Shown here: in pieces, positions 12,337-22,966 of the stretch
How the letters are laid out: each line of letters starts with the position of its first letter
Position numbering within the stretch: position 1 is the first letter of the stretch
Source of the DNA: Icerya purchasi
Lineage: Eukaryota; Arthropoda; Insecta; Hemiptera; Monophlebidae
Length of the DNA: 64,000 bases
NCBI GenBank assembly: GCA_039619475.1
Contig: CM077116.1
Location: 1,116,001 to 1,180,000, forward strand
Direction: 5' to 3'
Made by a program: the position numbers and the translations under genes
Notes under the pieces: model-generated
What the model saw: only the letters and a program-made list of their open reading frames with translations
What the model was told of the DNA's origin: nothing
Database searches by the model: none

Positions 12337-13161
12337 TGTATCTCACCAATCCTACAAAGTTCTTTTCTACGAGGCATACAACGTCTATGTATTTCAGTTT
12401 TTACTTGGCCAACACAATTACAAATAAACAGCTTCACATTTCTTTTTTTTCTTTTACTGCATCGTACGGTTTATACTGTTCTATATTACTTGATTCCTGC
12501 TTTCGCTTCCATATATTAAATTCTAAAATTGTTTCATGTAAATCATTGAGTATTAACATTTTCACGTAATTTTAATGTTAATTTTATAAAAAATATATAT
12601 TTATGAATGTGAATTGTAATAATAATTTTACATATGATTAGATACTTTTTTATTGGCTTATAATTTAAAAAGTGATGTAACATAGTACATCGCTTAAAAC
12701 TATTTATAGAAATATAAATGATTTACCCTTTTTCACATGTAAATTCATATTTGAGCATTTTAATATTATGTTTCTTCTCTAAATGTATTGTACATCTGAT
12801 GATAAGAAAAAGATACATTATATTTTTCATAATTCATCTACTGACCATATTCATTATTTTTACTTTCTTTTTTAACATTACATTTTTCCGTAATAAAAAT
12901 TTAAAATGACTATATACACAAACTGTTCTAAACACACATTTCATCACTTTATCAATTATTATTACTTCGTTTATGTTGAATAATTACAAAATTATGTATA
13001 AATAAACGCGTAAAATCCATTAAAAGAGCAGAAAAGCAAAACCCGATAATAGTACTAAATGGCATCTGAGAATCATTTGAATTTCTGAAGATAGCATTAA
13101 AAATTCAAAGAAGTCGATAATTGTTATAAGCAATAACAATTTTTTCTATCGTATTTTGCAA
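12337..13161. other. AT-rich spacer, no gene seen
   Basis: Only short frames rich in F, I, L and Y, as expected of AT-rich non-coding DNA. Confidence 0.6.
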
Positions 13162-13206
13162 CGATGACGTCACCAAACTTCTTTCATTTCCAATCCTCAC
13201 TTCCAG
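13162..13206 (-). repeat. Dispersed repeat with TGACGTCA, copy B
   Basis: Reverse complement of the repeat at 3120-3179. It shares TGGAAGTGAGGATTGGAA and an adjacent TGACGTCA. Another TGACGTCA occurs nearby at about 13252. Confidence 0.5.
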
Positions 13207-13328
13207 GGTTTTAGTTGCTTTTAACTTCAATATATCTTTTGGATAAAACTTATGACGTCAAAAAAATGATTGACTTCCGGGTTTAGCTATTGGCTTTCAA
13301 CTGAATTTTAAGCCCTTGTGGTAGACAA

Positions 13329-13397
13329 GACGTTAGATTTCCAAATTGCGGGAAGAGGTTAAGCCTAATGAGGAAGAAGCAGAATAGCGAAAAGAAC
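13329..13397 (+). repeat. Outer arm (left) of a composite inverted repeat
   Basis: Sixty-nine bases that recur inverted at 16213-16281 with two differences. They include an ATG-initiated basic stretch MRKKQNSEKN followed by AG-GT, which might be an old first exon with a donor site. That reading is a guess from the sequence alone. Confidence 0.8.
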
Positions 13398-13689
13398 AGG
13401 TTTATAACATTAACAGTTATTGAAGTAACAGGGAATAACAGTATTTCTTTATATTACCTAATTTAGTTAAAGAACGAAATACTGGTAATAAAATAGCAAA
13501 AACTAAATTTTATGCTAAAAATGCAGTGAAATTTCTTGGTTATGTGGTTATAAAAATTTATCAAAATTCTTTTGTTGACATTGTTTACTACAATGGAATT
13601 TTTCTTAAGAAAACCCTATGAAAAAAATTTAGAAAAATTATTGAAATAGTTAAAAGTAATTATGTACATCAAAAGATAATAGATATAAT

Positions 13690-14400
13690 TACTTTTTCAC
13701 CACTTTTAATATTATTATTTTGTAATAAAATTAATGAAAAAATACAATAGATGAAGTTCTAGGAAATTATTGTATTTATTTGCAAACAAATAATGGGCAA
13801 TTACAAATTTATTTAAAAAATCATTGTTCTTAGTGGAGAATCTGCAACAATTTCGAACTATATAATTGAAGTTTGCATTGAACATCTGATACAAATAAAT
13901 AAAACCAAGTTTTAAAGACAAAATTTGTTGCTATTATTGTTGATGAAGATGTTTTTAAAAAATCACAGATTTCTATAACTTTTCGTTATGTTAATAGTGC
14001 AAGTGGCGAGGATAATTAAACGACTGATCAAATTATAAAATGTATTCTTGCCAATTTAGATGAATTTTATTGCAGTAATAAGTTAGTAGCCAAATGTGTC
14101 ATGAATAGTCATGATGCATCTGTTAAAGTAGGGAAAAGCAATGGAATTACTGTTGAAGTCCGGGAGTTTATAGGCATTATTTGCAGCGTGTTATGCATAA
14201 TTAAATTAAAACTAGGTAAAAAATATTAAACAGTGTAAAGTATTTTTAATAACGCTGTTCGTTGTTGTTTAACTTATCAAAAAAATTGTACATTCTTGAT
14301 GAAATTAAGAAAAATTGCTACCCTTTGGTAGCACTTACCAGATGGTTGTATAATAATTGTTTTGATAAAATAGTTTATATTCCCAGGAAAAGAATAATTG
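13690..14400 (+). pseudogene. hAT-type (ZMYM1/DUF4371-like) transposase remnant
   Basis: The region translates, over several frames, to pieces of the hAT transposase core found in ZMYM1-like insect genes. From 13921 it reads KFVAIIVDED and then SITFRYVNSASGED, matching the family's F-x-I-x-x-DE ... RYVD block with the usual DET changed to DED. Next comes CVMNSHDASVKVGKSNG, matching the QxYDGAxxMxGxxNG block. In another frame ALFAACYA is followed by a stop and LN, matching the HCxAHxLNL block. Near 14325 LTRWLYNN matches the PTRW motif. Stops and shifts are frequent, so it is long dead. It lies between the left arms of the inverted repeat at 13329-16281 and is absent from the right half. Confidence 0.72.
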
Positions 14401-14601
14401 TTATTTGATTTTATTTTCAAAAAGTAACACCACATTCAGCATTGAAATATGTTATTTTGCAAAAGGTTTCCATAACAACTTTTTTGATTTTAAATTGAAT
14501 TTTATTTTATGAACTAATTAATTAATTACGTCCTGGAGAGTTATTTATTTTAAAAATTCATTACTATTAAAAATATCTGTAGTATGGTGATCAAAATATA
14601 C

Positions 14602-15079
14602 AGCAAGATAAGAGCATATGAATTTCAGTTCGAAATAAATAATAATAACAACAATAATAATGTAAGTATATGTTAAATTTAATATTTATTAGTAATTGTA
14701 GATATATAAATGCTTTTGTTTATGCTTTTATAAATTTTATGAATAATGTAGGTATGTCATCTGTGTTTAAAGAATTTTAGTAATAAAATGAATTTAAATT
14801 GATATATTACTTCAGTTCATAAGAAACTGAAACAATCGTATTATTCTGTAAGTATAAATGGAATTATAAATGTTAATTTTTTAAACAAATAATAAAAAAT
14901 TATGTATGTGTGGTGCACATTAAAAACAAAAAGGCGAATAAAAGTTTGTTATGAAAAGAATAAATTTTGTTAATATTTTATTATTACAGTGTATTAGATG
15001 TAGTAGAAGTTTTGCTAGCAAATGGAATTTGACAAGACATTATAAAAATAATGAATGTGGACATAACAAAAATGATAAT
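14602..15079 (+). repeat. Inner arm (left) of the inverted duplication
   Basis: About 478 bp recurs in reverse complement at 15615-16091, with close to nine bases in ten matching by eye. The segment carries the zinc-finger exon at its inner end. Confidence 0.85.
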
Positions 15080-15091
15080 GTAACTTTCTGA
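14990..15091 (+). pseudogene. Small zinc-finger exon, left copy
   Basis: A 3' splice-site-like TTATTATTACAG ends at 14989. It is followed by 33 open codons to a TGA at 15089-15091. The peptide begins CIRCSRSFASKWNLTRH and later has C and H (NNECGH), which fits a single zinc finger of C-x2-C ... H-x5-C type, related to C2H2/C2HC fingers of insect transposon proteins. There is no visible start codon or upstream exon that I can join to it, so the gene it belonged to is unknown. It may be the final exon of the mobile element whose transposase remnant lies upstream. The same exon occurs inverted at about 15615-15704 with all cysteines and histidines kept. Confidence 0.5.
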
Positions 15092-15369
15092 TGCGAAGAA
15101 AGGTGTATTTCGTGAATTCCACAGTTTGTGAATTGTTTTGAAGGTGGTTATCAAAAAAATATTACATTAGAACCTTATTTATTATTCTGCTTTTATTTTA
15201 TGATGTAAATATATAAAAATATACATATATATAAACACATGTATCTTAATAACACCCAGCTAGTTTTCCTAGTACACTACCTATATCTGTACAACTGAGA
15301 TGTACGAATAGGTAGTCGCCGATGGTCAGAAGCTGAGTATGGCACTATATAGAAAGAAGTTTTCATCTA

Positions 15370-15578
15370 AGAACCTAAAAAACACAAAATTTAAATTAAA
15401 TTATAATAATTATGTATTTTAAAAACATGTTTAAATTTCTAAAGAGATTGTTATTTAATTTTCTTTATGAAACAAGGTATTCTTCAAATCTATTGTCTAC
15501 CACATAAGACGTGTAGTTATAACCCTCCTTTCCCCCCTACCTATGAAAAACTCTGGAATCACCCGCATGCGAATATGA
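15370..15578 (+). repeat. Second copy of the hAT-like element's right end
   Basis: This resembles 2140-2330 in direct orientation. It shares the AAATTTAAATTAAATT block, the TTAAATTTCTAAAGAG block, and a terminal C tract followed by CTCTGGAATCACCCGC, comparable to CTTTCTGGATCCGCCCCC in the first copy. It sits in the spacer of the inverted duplication. No matching left end is apparent. Confidence 0.65.
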
Positions 15579-15614
15579 TATAGTTATACTTTTATAACTT
15601 TTACTTACAAATAT

Positions 15615-15704
15615 ATTATCATTTTTGTTATGTCCACATTCATTATTTCTATTATGTCTTGTCAGATTCCATTTGCTAGCAAAACTTCTACTACATCTAG
15701 TACA
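15615..15704 (-). pseudogene. Small zinc-finger exon, inverted right copy
   Basis: On the minus strand an acceptor-like TACTATTATAG is followed by an open frame starting CTRCSRSFASKWNLTRH and keeping the NNECGH segment. Differences from the left copy are I to T near the start and Y-K to N-R after the histidine. Zinc-binding residues are unchanged. Beyond 15615 the two copies diverge, so the original stop codon is not shared. Confidence 0.48.
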
Positions 15705-16091
15705 CTATAATAGTAAAATATTAATGAAATTTATTCATTTCATAACAAACTTTTATTTACCTATTTTTTAACACGCACCCATATATAATTTTTTATTATT
15801 TGTTAAAAAAATGAGCATGTATAATTCCATTTATACTTACAGAATAACACGATTGTTTCAGTTTCTTATGAACTGAAGTAATATATCAATTTAAATTCAT
15901 TTTATTACAAAAATTCTTTAAACACAGATGGCATACCTATATTATTCATAAAATTTATAAAAGCATAAACAAAAGCATTTATATATCTACAATTACTAAT
16001 AAATATTAAATTTACCATATAATCACATTATTATTGCTGTTATTATTATTCATTTCGAATTTAAATCCATATACTCTTATCTGGGAACAAA
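15615..16091 (-). repeat. Inner arm (right) of the inverted duplication
   Basis: Reverse complement counterpart of 14602-15079, separated from it by a 535-bp spacer. Confidence 0.85.
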
Positions 16092-16212
16092 AAATAAAAA
16101 ATAGAAATACGTACAAAATATAAATTCATACATTCTTATTAGTATCCATTGGATCCAGCAAAAAACGCAAGAAATCTCTCTGTTATATTAATCACTGTTA
16201 TTATAATATTAC

Positions 16213-16281
16213 GTTCTTTTTGCTATTCTGCTTCTTCCTCATTAGGCTTAACCTCTTCCCGCGATTTGGAAATCTAACGTC
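16213..16281 (-). repeat. Outer arm (right) of a composite inverted repeat
   Basis: Reverse complement of 13329-13397 with two differences in 69 bases. The distance between outer and inner arms is about 120 bp here but about 1.2 kb on the left, because the transposase remnant has no counterpart on this side. Confidence 0.8.
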
Positions 16282-19200
16282 CTGTTGTGGTAGTAGATAT
16301 ATTTTCAGGTTTCCTAGAAATTTAAATTGAGATAACAGATAACCGGAAAAAATTTTTAACGATACCTCTGAAAAGTAAAAATAATGTTAAAAATATATCG
16401 TACAGATTTTAATTGGATTACTTCCGTATTACTACGATTACTACGTAGTAAACTTAATTAGTTCATTTGATACAATCCAAGAATTAACGTTTCCTGAAAT
16501 GAACTGTTCGATATGTAAATGTTGATGGTGTTTTTGAAATTTCAGTTAACTTCGTTTCGTTCTTTTTTTTTTCTGTTATACTTTATATTAATTGTAAGTT
16601 ATATTCCATGTTTAATAACGGAAAAGTAATGTAATTAATGATAAAATTTTAATTGAATATTTCTATTTGTGTGTGTATAAAAATGCTATATATGAAGAAT
16701 TACCATGAGTATGTGTATATGTACGAGTTTTTTTTTATAATAATTTTTAAGTTGAGTTTATTAAAATTTAGTACATAATTTTAATACATGATATATATTT
16801 TATTACAAGTTGGAATATTGCTTTATAAAGGGTGTAAAAGTACTTTGTATTTATTGCGAGGAATTGGAATTTGTGATTTGTTAATGCACCCGTTTAAATA
16901 TGATTATAAAAATATTTTTCTGAATGATTTTTGGTAATTCAATAATATTTAGAAGTCGGAATACAAAAAAATCTTAACTAAGATACTATCTGAGATAATT
17001 TTTCGAATGTAACGTTTAATTAAGTTTCACCTGTAAGGAAGCGCGGCATGAGGGCATACGGATCGATTGCTAAAACACATCTCGGCCAAATTAAATGTAC
17101 TTAAAATAATTTGCGAATGTATTTTATTGTATTCGTGACAGTATTATACAAATGATCTTTATATATCGGAAGTTACAGCAGTATATAAAAAGTACAATGA
17201 AATGCACGGTAAATAGCAAAATCTGAACCCGTTGATATCGCGAGTATTAGCAATCAGCGTACCCGACAGAGTTGTCTGGCTATTGAAAAGAAAGTAGTGC
17301 CGTGAATACTAAATAATAGCAATCTGCTGAATAAAATGAGCATAAAGTAACCCTGTTTATTGGAACACGTTAGTGATAAACAGATATAGATTCAGAAATT
17401 ATGTTTATGACTCTTGTCGGTACAAAAAAAAGTTGTTTTTGTTATGATTGATAAATTGAGGTTTTGTACACTTAATTACCTGCCATTTTAAAATTAGCTA
17501 AAAATATTATATATAAATTTTTGAAATTGATGCCTAAAATTTAATTTACTTTATAATTGAAGTAATACTCGATTAGTAAGATATTGCAGGTTCATTACTC
17601 GATATGTGAATGAATAATGGGTTTATAACATTAACAAATGTCATGCTAGTGTAATTGCCTACATAGTCAGTATACTCGGTTGTTATTTCAGTTCGTATGC
17701 GTCGAAAGTATAAACTTGTTGGCTTAGTTAACATGTAGTTTATTATTTTGCGTCGGAATGCCTAGTTTATATATAGTTAAATACCTTAAAATTTAGTTAA
17801 TATTTGTTAATTCTATTGTGATATTATTAATGTATATTTCTTTAAATAAACATTGCCATTTAGTTTATACATCAACATATTTTTAAAAGAAGATTTAAAT
17901 CTTCGAGAAATGACGCTATGCGATGTTTAATAAACATTGTAAAATTGATGAGTAAAATATTTTGACTTTGTAAGAGTTTCAGCCATTGTTAGTTTATAAT
18001 ATAAATACAAAAATTTGTAAGAAATGTGAGGTTTTATTTATGATGTATTTTTTGTGATTCTATAATTTTTATCAGTAATAATGTACTTATAATATTGGAT
18101 GACATTTTTTGTTCATACATATTTATATAGATATTTTAGGTAATTAATTTGATTAATGACAGAACAAATATATTGCAGTTTACAAATATAATTAATTCGA
18201 TGAAAGTGCATGTAATGTTTTCCATATTTGTACTGATTTCGAGTTATTTATTTTGTCGTGATATTTTTTATTGACAAATAATTCAGGATTTTTAGTATAA
18301 TTATTAACAAATATACATTAATCAAATTTTAAAACACATTATGTACAAGTGTTTTTAGCACACGTCAGATTTATGTGAACTTTGCAGTTATATATAATGT
18401 TACTTTTTTGGTTCTATGAAATTTATTTATTTTTAAATTAATATGCCTCGAATATTTTGTTTGTTAGAAAATTAATGTAAATATTAGTTAATATTTTGTA
18501 ACGAGATTTCTGTTTCAGAGAATAAAGTTTAGAAAGAAAAAAAATTAGCGGTGATTTTGAATTGGTTAGGTTATAAAAATAGTTTGATTAATTTAAGTGG
18601 AAAACGGAAAACAAGTGAGGAAGTACAGCCAGAGACCGCTGTGAGCTAGTGAAGTTTTGAAAAACCTAAGTTGGGATAGTATGGGATTATAATATTTGGT
18701 ATTTATTATTATTTTATATATTTCACTTCAATTCGTGGGTTTTTTTTTTTTTTTAATATTACACTCAAAATTTTTTCTAAATTTATGCAAATAATTGAAA
18801 AACTATCGTTATTAATAGTCGGAATAAATGTATTTTTACTATTCTTGAATTTTTAAGTATTGTGTTTTTACAAAGTTAAAGTGTCTTATACAACTCTTTT
18901 CAAATTTGTCAATTAGGAAAGATGAAACAGTACAGATAAAATGTTGTAATGAGCTCGTTTTAAAAAATAATAAAACACCAAAACAAAACGAAAAATTTAT
19001 ATAATAAAATTAAAATAACAAAGAAATGTGTATTATGTATAATATTGCAATATAAATTACTTTTAAGTACTTTTCTTAAAACTACAATTTAAAACCGGAT
19101 GTGAAGTATATAAAATCACAATATCCATGATGACATCCGTAAATCCTAATTATTATTAGTAAAGTATAATAACGAGTTTGAGTTAATGTATAAAAATAAA

Positions 19201-19770
19201 CATATTTATATTAAAAAACGATCACAGCGCTGAATATAAATGGCAGAAATGGTTCAGCGTTAATATGTAAGTTTTATCAACTACATTGAAATTATGTATC
19301 TCCTTCGCCAGCATAATCTTTAAAATATTTTGTATCTAAAAATAATACAACATATTTTCAGTACATCAGACAACGTTAGCCATTTTATAATTATGTGTAT
19401 TTCGTTTAAAAAGAAAATTCTTGACATATTCGTTCTGCACTGAAGAGATATAAATTAAAGAAAAAACTTAGTATCTATGGACAGTGGCATTGTAAAATGT
19501 TTCGGCATATAACTACCTGAAATGAGACAGTTATAAAAAGGCAGTAAGGTTCTAAAAGTATAAATACGTAATTTTAATTTTTCCCATTTTGTTAACGCTT
19601 TCTTGATTTATCATTGTTTCAGTTTTTTTTTATTATTTTTTTTTGATAAATTTATATGCTAATTTGAAAAGAAAACTTTTCATCAAATAAAATTTTTTTA
19701 AATTGCAAGTTAGGTTTCCGGTTTCCAAAATACTCTAGCACTAGACTGTTTTGCATGTTGTTTAAATGTA
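16282..19770. other. AT-rich intergenic DNA, no gene seen
   Basis: No frame of note. Around 17030-17330 the sequence is somewhat less AT-biased, but nothing is recognisable. Confidence 0.55.
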
Positions 19771-19778
19771 GTTTAAAC

Positions 19779-19804
19779 TAATATATATATATATATATAT
19801 ATAT
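19779..19804. repeat. (TA)n microsatellite
   Basis: A run of TA dinucleotides immediately left of the palindromic MITE. Confidence 0.9.
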
Positions 19805-19810
19805 GTCACT

Positions 19811-20114
19811 AAATCCATACCTGTTTTGTTAATGTTTATAAATATAAAATAAATGAGTACCACGATAATAAACAAAAATAAGTATAAAATAATTTACTTT
19901 AATAAATTAAAATAAATACCTTATTTTAGAAACGTTTTCGGGCATAGCTCATCATCAGCTAACAATACAGAGTAAACTCAACTAAAGCATTGTTAGCTGA
20001 TGATGGGCTATGCCCGACAAAATGAAAGTTTTTATTTAAATTTATTTAAGTAAATTATTTTATACTTATTTTTGTTTGTTATCGTGCTAAAATTTATTTT
20101 ATGTTTATAATATG
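19811..20114. mobile_element. Palindromic MITE, family M1 copy A
   Basis: The arms (about 19834-19969 and 19987-20112) are reverse complements around a short loop. The innermost stem pairs CATCATCAGCTAACAATAC with GCATTGTTAGCTGATGATG. The outer stem pairs CACGATAATAAACAAAAATA with its inverted match near 20080. The left end AAATCCATACCTGTT and the stem-loop core recur at 43818-44158. No coding capacity. Confidence 0.82.
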
Positions 20115-22460
20115 TACATATATTTGTATGGGGATTTTTAAATGCAGTAAAGACAAATTAAGATGAGATTTTATAAGCGGGAGCAAGATTTATTTGTGAT
20201 TAATTCAGTGACGGAATAAATAAAACATGTACATAAGTAAATCGGTAGGGAGTAAAAACAGTGTGATCAAAATTCTTTACTTTTTCTGTGGTTTAAAAAA
20301 GTTTATCAATTTTAATATATAATTCATATCATGATAAATGTGTACATATGACATACGTATATATATTTTTCTACAGTGCGTATTTTTAAAATTAGTTACA
20401 GATTATGCTGATTGCGTTAAAAAAAGACTTGATCTAATGTATTGTAAACTTAAATTTTCAAGGAGAGGCTAGAATTTTTCAGTTTTTTTAGAACTGTTAG
20501 TGGTTTAGGGCATTGGTTATTAAATTTTAGATCATTGCGACGCGCCTTTACTTCATGATCTGTGTAGGGGAAACCAAAACTTTAAAAAATGAAAGATATG
20601 AAATGTTTTATAATAAATTTTTATTTTATTACGGATTTTTTTTTTTTTTTTTTTATTTAATCAAGCGCGTCGACAAAGGGCTCCCGCTCAGAAACAATTA
20701 AAAATTTATTAAATCATCTTCATCAAACTATTAATAATTGTACTGACATTTTTTTTTTTTTTTTTTTTTTGTAATATCTGGCATTTAACATCTGAGCGAG
20801 AAACTAACAAATTAATATTTAAAATTTTGTTCAATGTGGATACCGAACTGAAGAAGGAATAGGCAGCTGCTGCAATTAATGAATTATAATTTAAAATAGT
20901 TCAACTATAATTTGGTATTATTTATGGAGGGTAAGGGTTGTACATTTGCCCTTGTATATATATTTTCTGCTCTAGTAAAATTCTTCTACCACCTTTTGTT
21001 AATTGATTTGAGGATCTATTTTTAAAATAAATGTTATTTTATTTTTATATAATTCAGTAATGTAAAGATGTGAAAAATTAAGAGGGTGAATACACTGTTT
21101 TTCCCATTTCGTTTAATTTTCATTTCCAAATTATTTTTCTAATATTAAAAATAAATAATTTTTCTGCCATCCGTTTACCGGTGGTAATTTATAAACCGAA
21201 TATTCCATTAGTTATATTGTCGAATGAAAAAAGACGAGTATAATTTTTTGGGATTAAAAACGAATAGAAAAAAACGTTTTAAGTTCAAGTTTCAGAAAAA
21301 ATATATAATTTGACACTTTGGCATCAATAAAAAAGAAGAAAAAAAAATACAAATAACAGTAATAAAATGACTAACGTTATTACTGAAAAACAAGAAAATC
21401 TTACCGATAAACTTTAAATAACATACACTAACGCTATTAACTATTCATAAGCTATTTAACAATAATTGATAATAATAATAGTAACAGTAATAATACTAAG
21501 GGACAGATGTACAAAAAGGAATACAAAAATAGGTTAATTTCGATTAACGAACAAAAATACAACAAATAAAGGAACTCGCTAAGGGCAGGAAAATAATTGA
21601 AATGGCAGAAAATAAAAGATAAGATAGGGCAAGACAGTGTGTCTGTGTTCACACATGAGGAATTTGCACGACTGAAGAAATATCACACATTACTTAGAAT
21701 TTGCTTAGGTGAAGTGTACAGTAGAACTGTTCGAGGCAAACGTTGTGGAGGCATACGATTTCCTATCATATCAATAAAATACATTAAAAAGCAGCATTGT
21801 TTTTCATACGGTTAGGCGGTGGTATGACTTTTTATTATTTCAGTGATGAAATTGTTTGAAATATAATATATATGTTTGAAATAGTATATTTATTTTTTAA
21901 GGTTCTGTCATTATTAATGAGTAATATTCTCGATAAACGGACGATAATTGTGTTGAATATTCTTAAAAAAATTACCTGTGAAGTGTACTTTCATAGAGCA
22001 TGTCGTTAAATGATGTTAGGCGTAAATTTTTCTCTGTTGTTTTTCATTTATATTTTAATTGTATTACATATTTCAATCGTTAACTTCATCATTCGAGTTG
22101 AAAATGTTTGAAATGCGTGAAATTACAGAATTTCGAGCTATGTTTGAAAATTTATTATTCCGTCCTTTCCTTATTCTGTTTGGTTACATTTCTGAAAACG
22201 CGCACATTTATCGTAATGCAGTGTTCATTTTTCGAAATTTATTATCTTTCCTAATTTTGTTGCCAGTGGGGGGAGGGTTGTGTACTCTTTTTTTCTTTTC
22301 TTACTGTAATTAAAATTAATTACAGTTTAATAATTTCTCTATTAAAAAAGAAATTGATGTTTTTGTTGAAATAATTATTTTCTGGTTCTGTATATTAACT
22401 GCTTAAAAGAAGATAAAGATTACTATAAAAGCCTTAATTCGGAATTAATAAAAAAAATAT
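20115..22460. other. AT-rich intergenic DNA, no gene seen
   Basis: Poly-T runs at 20638-20654 and 20751-20770. A 72-codon frame without ATG at 21597-21815 shows no motif. On the minus strand this is the 3' flank of the zinc-finger gene; an AATAAA-type signal can be read at 22151-22156, but I cannot tell whether it is used. Confidence 0.5.
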
Positions 22461-22565
22461 TGTGACGTCTCGGTAATCTTGTTTGCAGTAAATTTACGTG
22501 TACTACCTTCATAATTAAACATTACATGTAAATTTACCACAAACAAGATTACCAATACGTCACAA
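22461..22565. repeat. Short hairpin repeat
   Basis: The 42-base arms 22461-22502 and 22524-22565 pair with five mismatches around a 21-base loop. The arm contains GTAATCTTGTTTG and ends TGTGACGT. It may be a tiny MITE or a transcribed hairpin lying in the 3' flank of the zinc-finger gene. Confidence 0.7.
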
Positions 22566-22966
22566 CTGTGAAATATTCCTCGAAGAATAAATTTTAATTT
22601 CGTAATAATCCGAGAAGAATTATCCTTGTTAAAAAGTTTACGAAACGTTTAACTGACTTTTTCAGAACTAAGACATAATTTAATAAGAACTTGGCAGAAA
22701 TTTAGCGCATAATGTAAGGGTATAAATATTACTCTTTAATTTCTTGAATTTATAAATTTAATTTTTACTATTTCAGATAACAGAATAAAAATAAAGGTTT
22801 TCGAGAGTTCTGGAAATTGTCACAATGCAGACTAGTAATTATAAATTCGTAACACTGAATTACTTTTTAATTATATTAAGCTGCGTCATTCTTGCTTCGG
22901 TATAAAAATAAAAAGCAAATGTTTTGCCTATCCGATAATATGGTTCGGCCGTACGATTTGACGAGT

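Noticed and set aside
21597..21815. 72-codon frame on the + strand with a gene-like amino-acid mix
   Set aside because: Starts from TTG, has no known motif and no visible splice partner.
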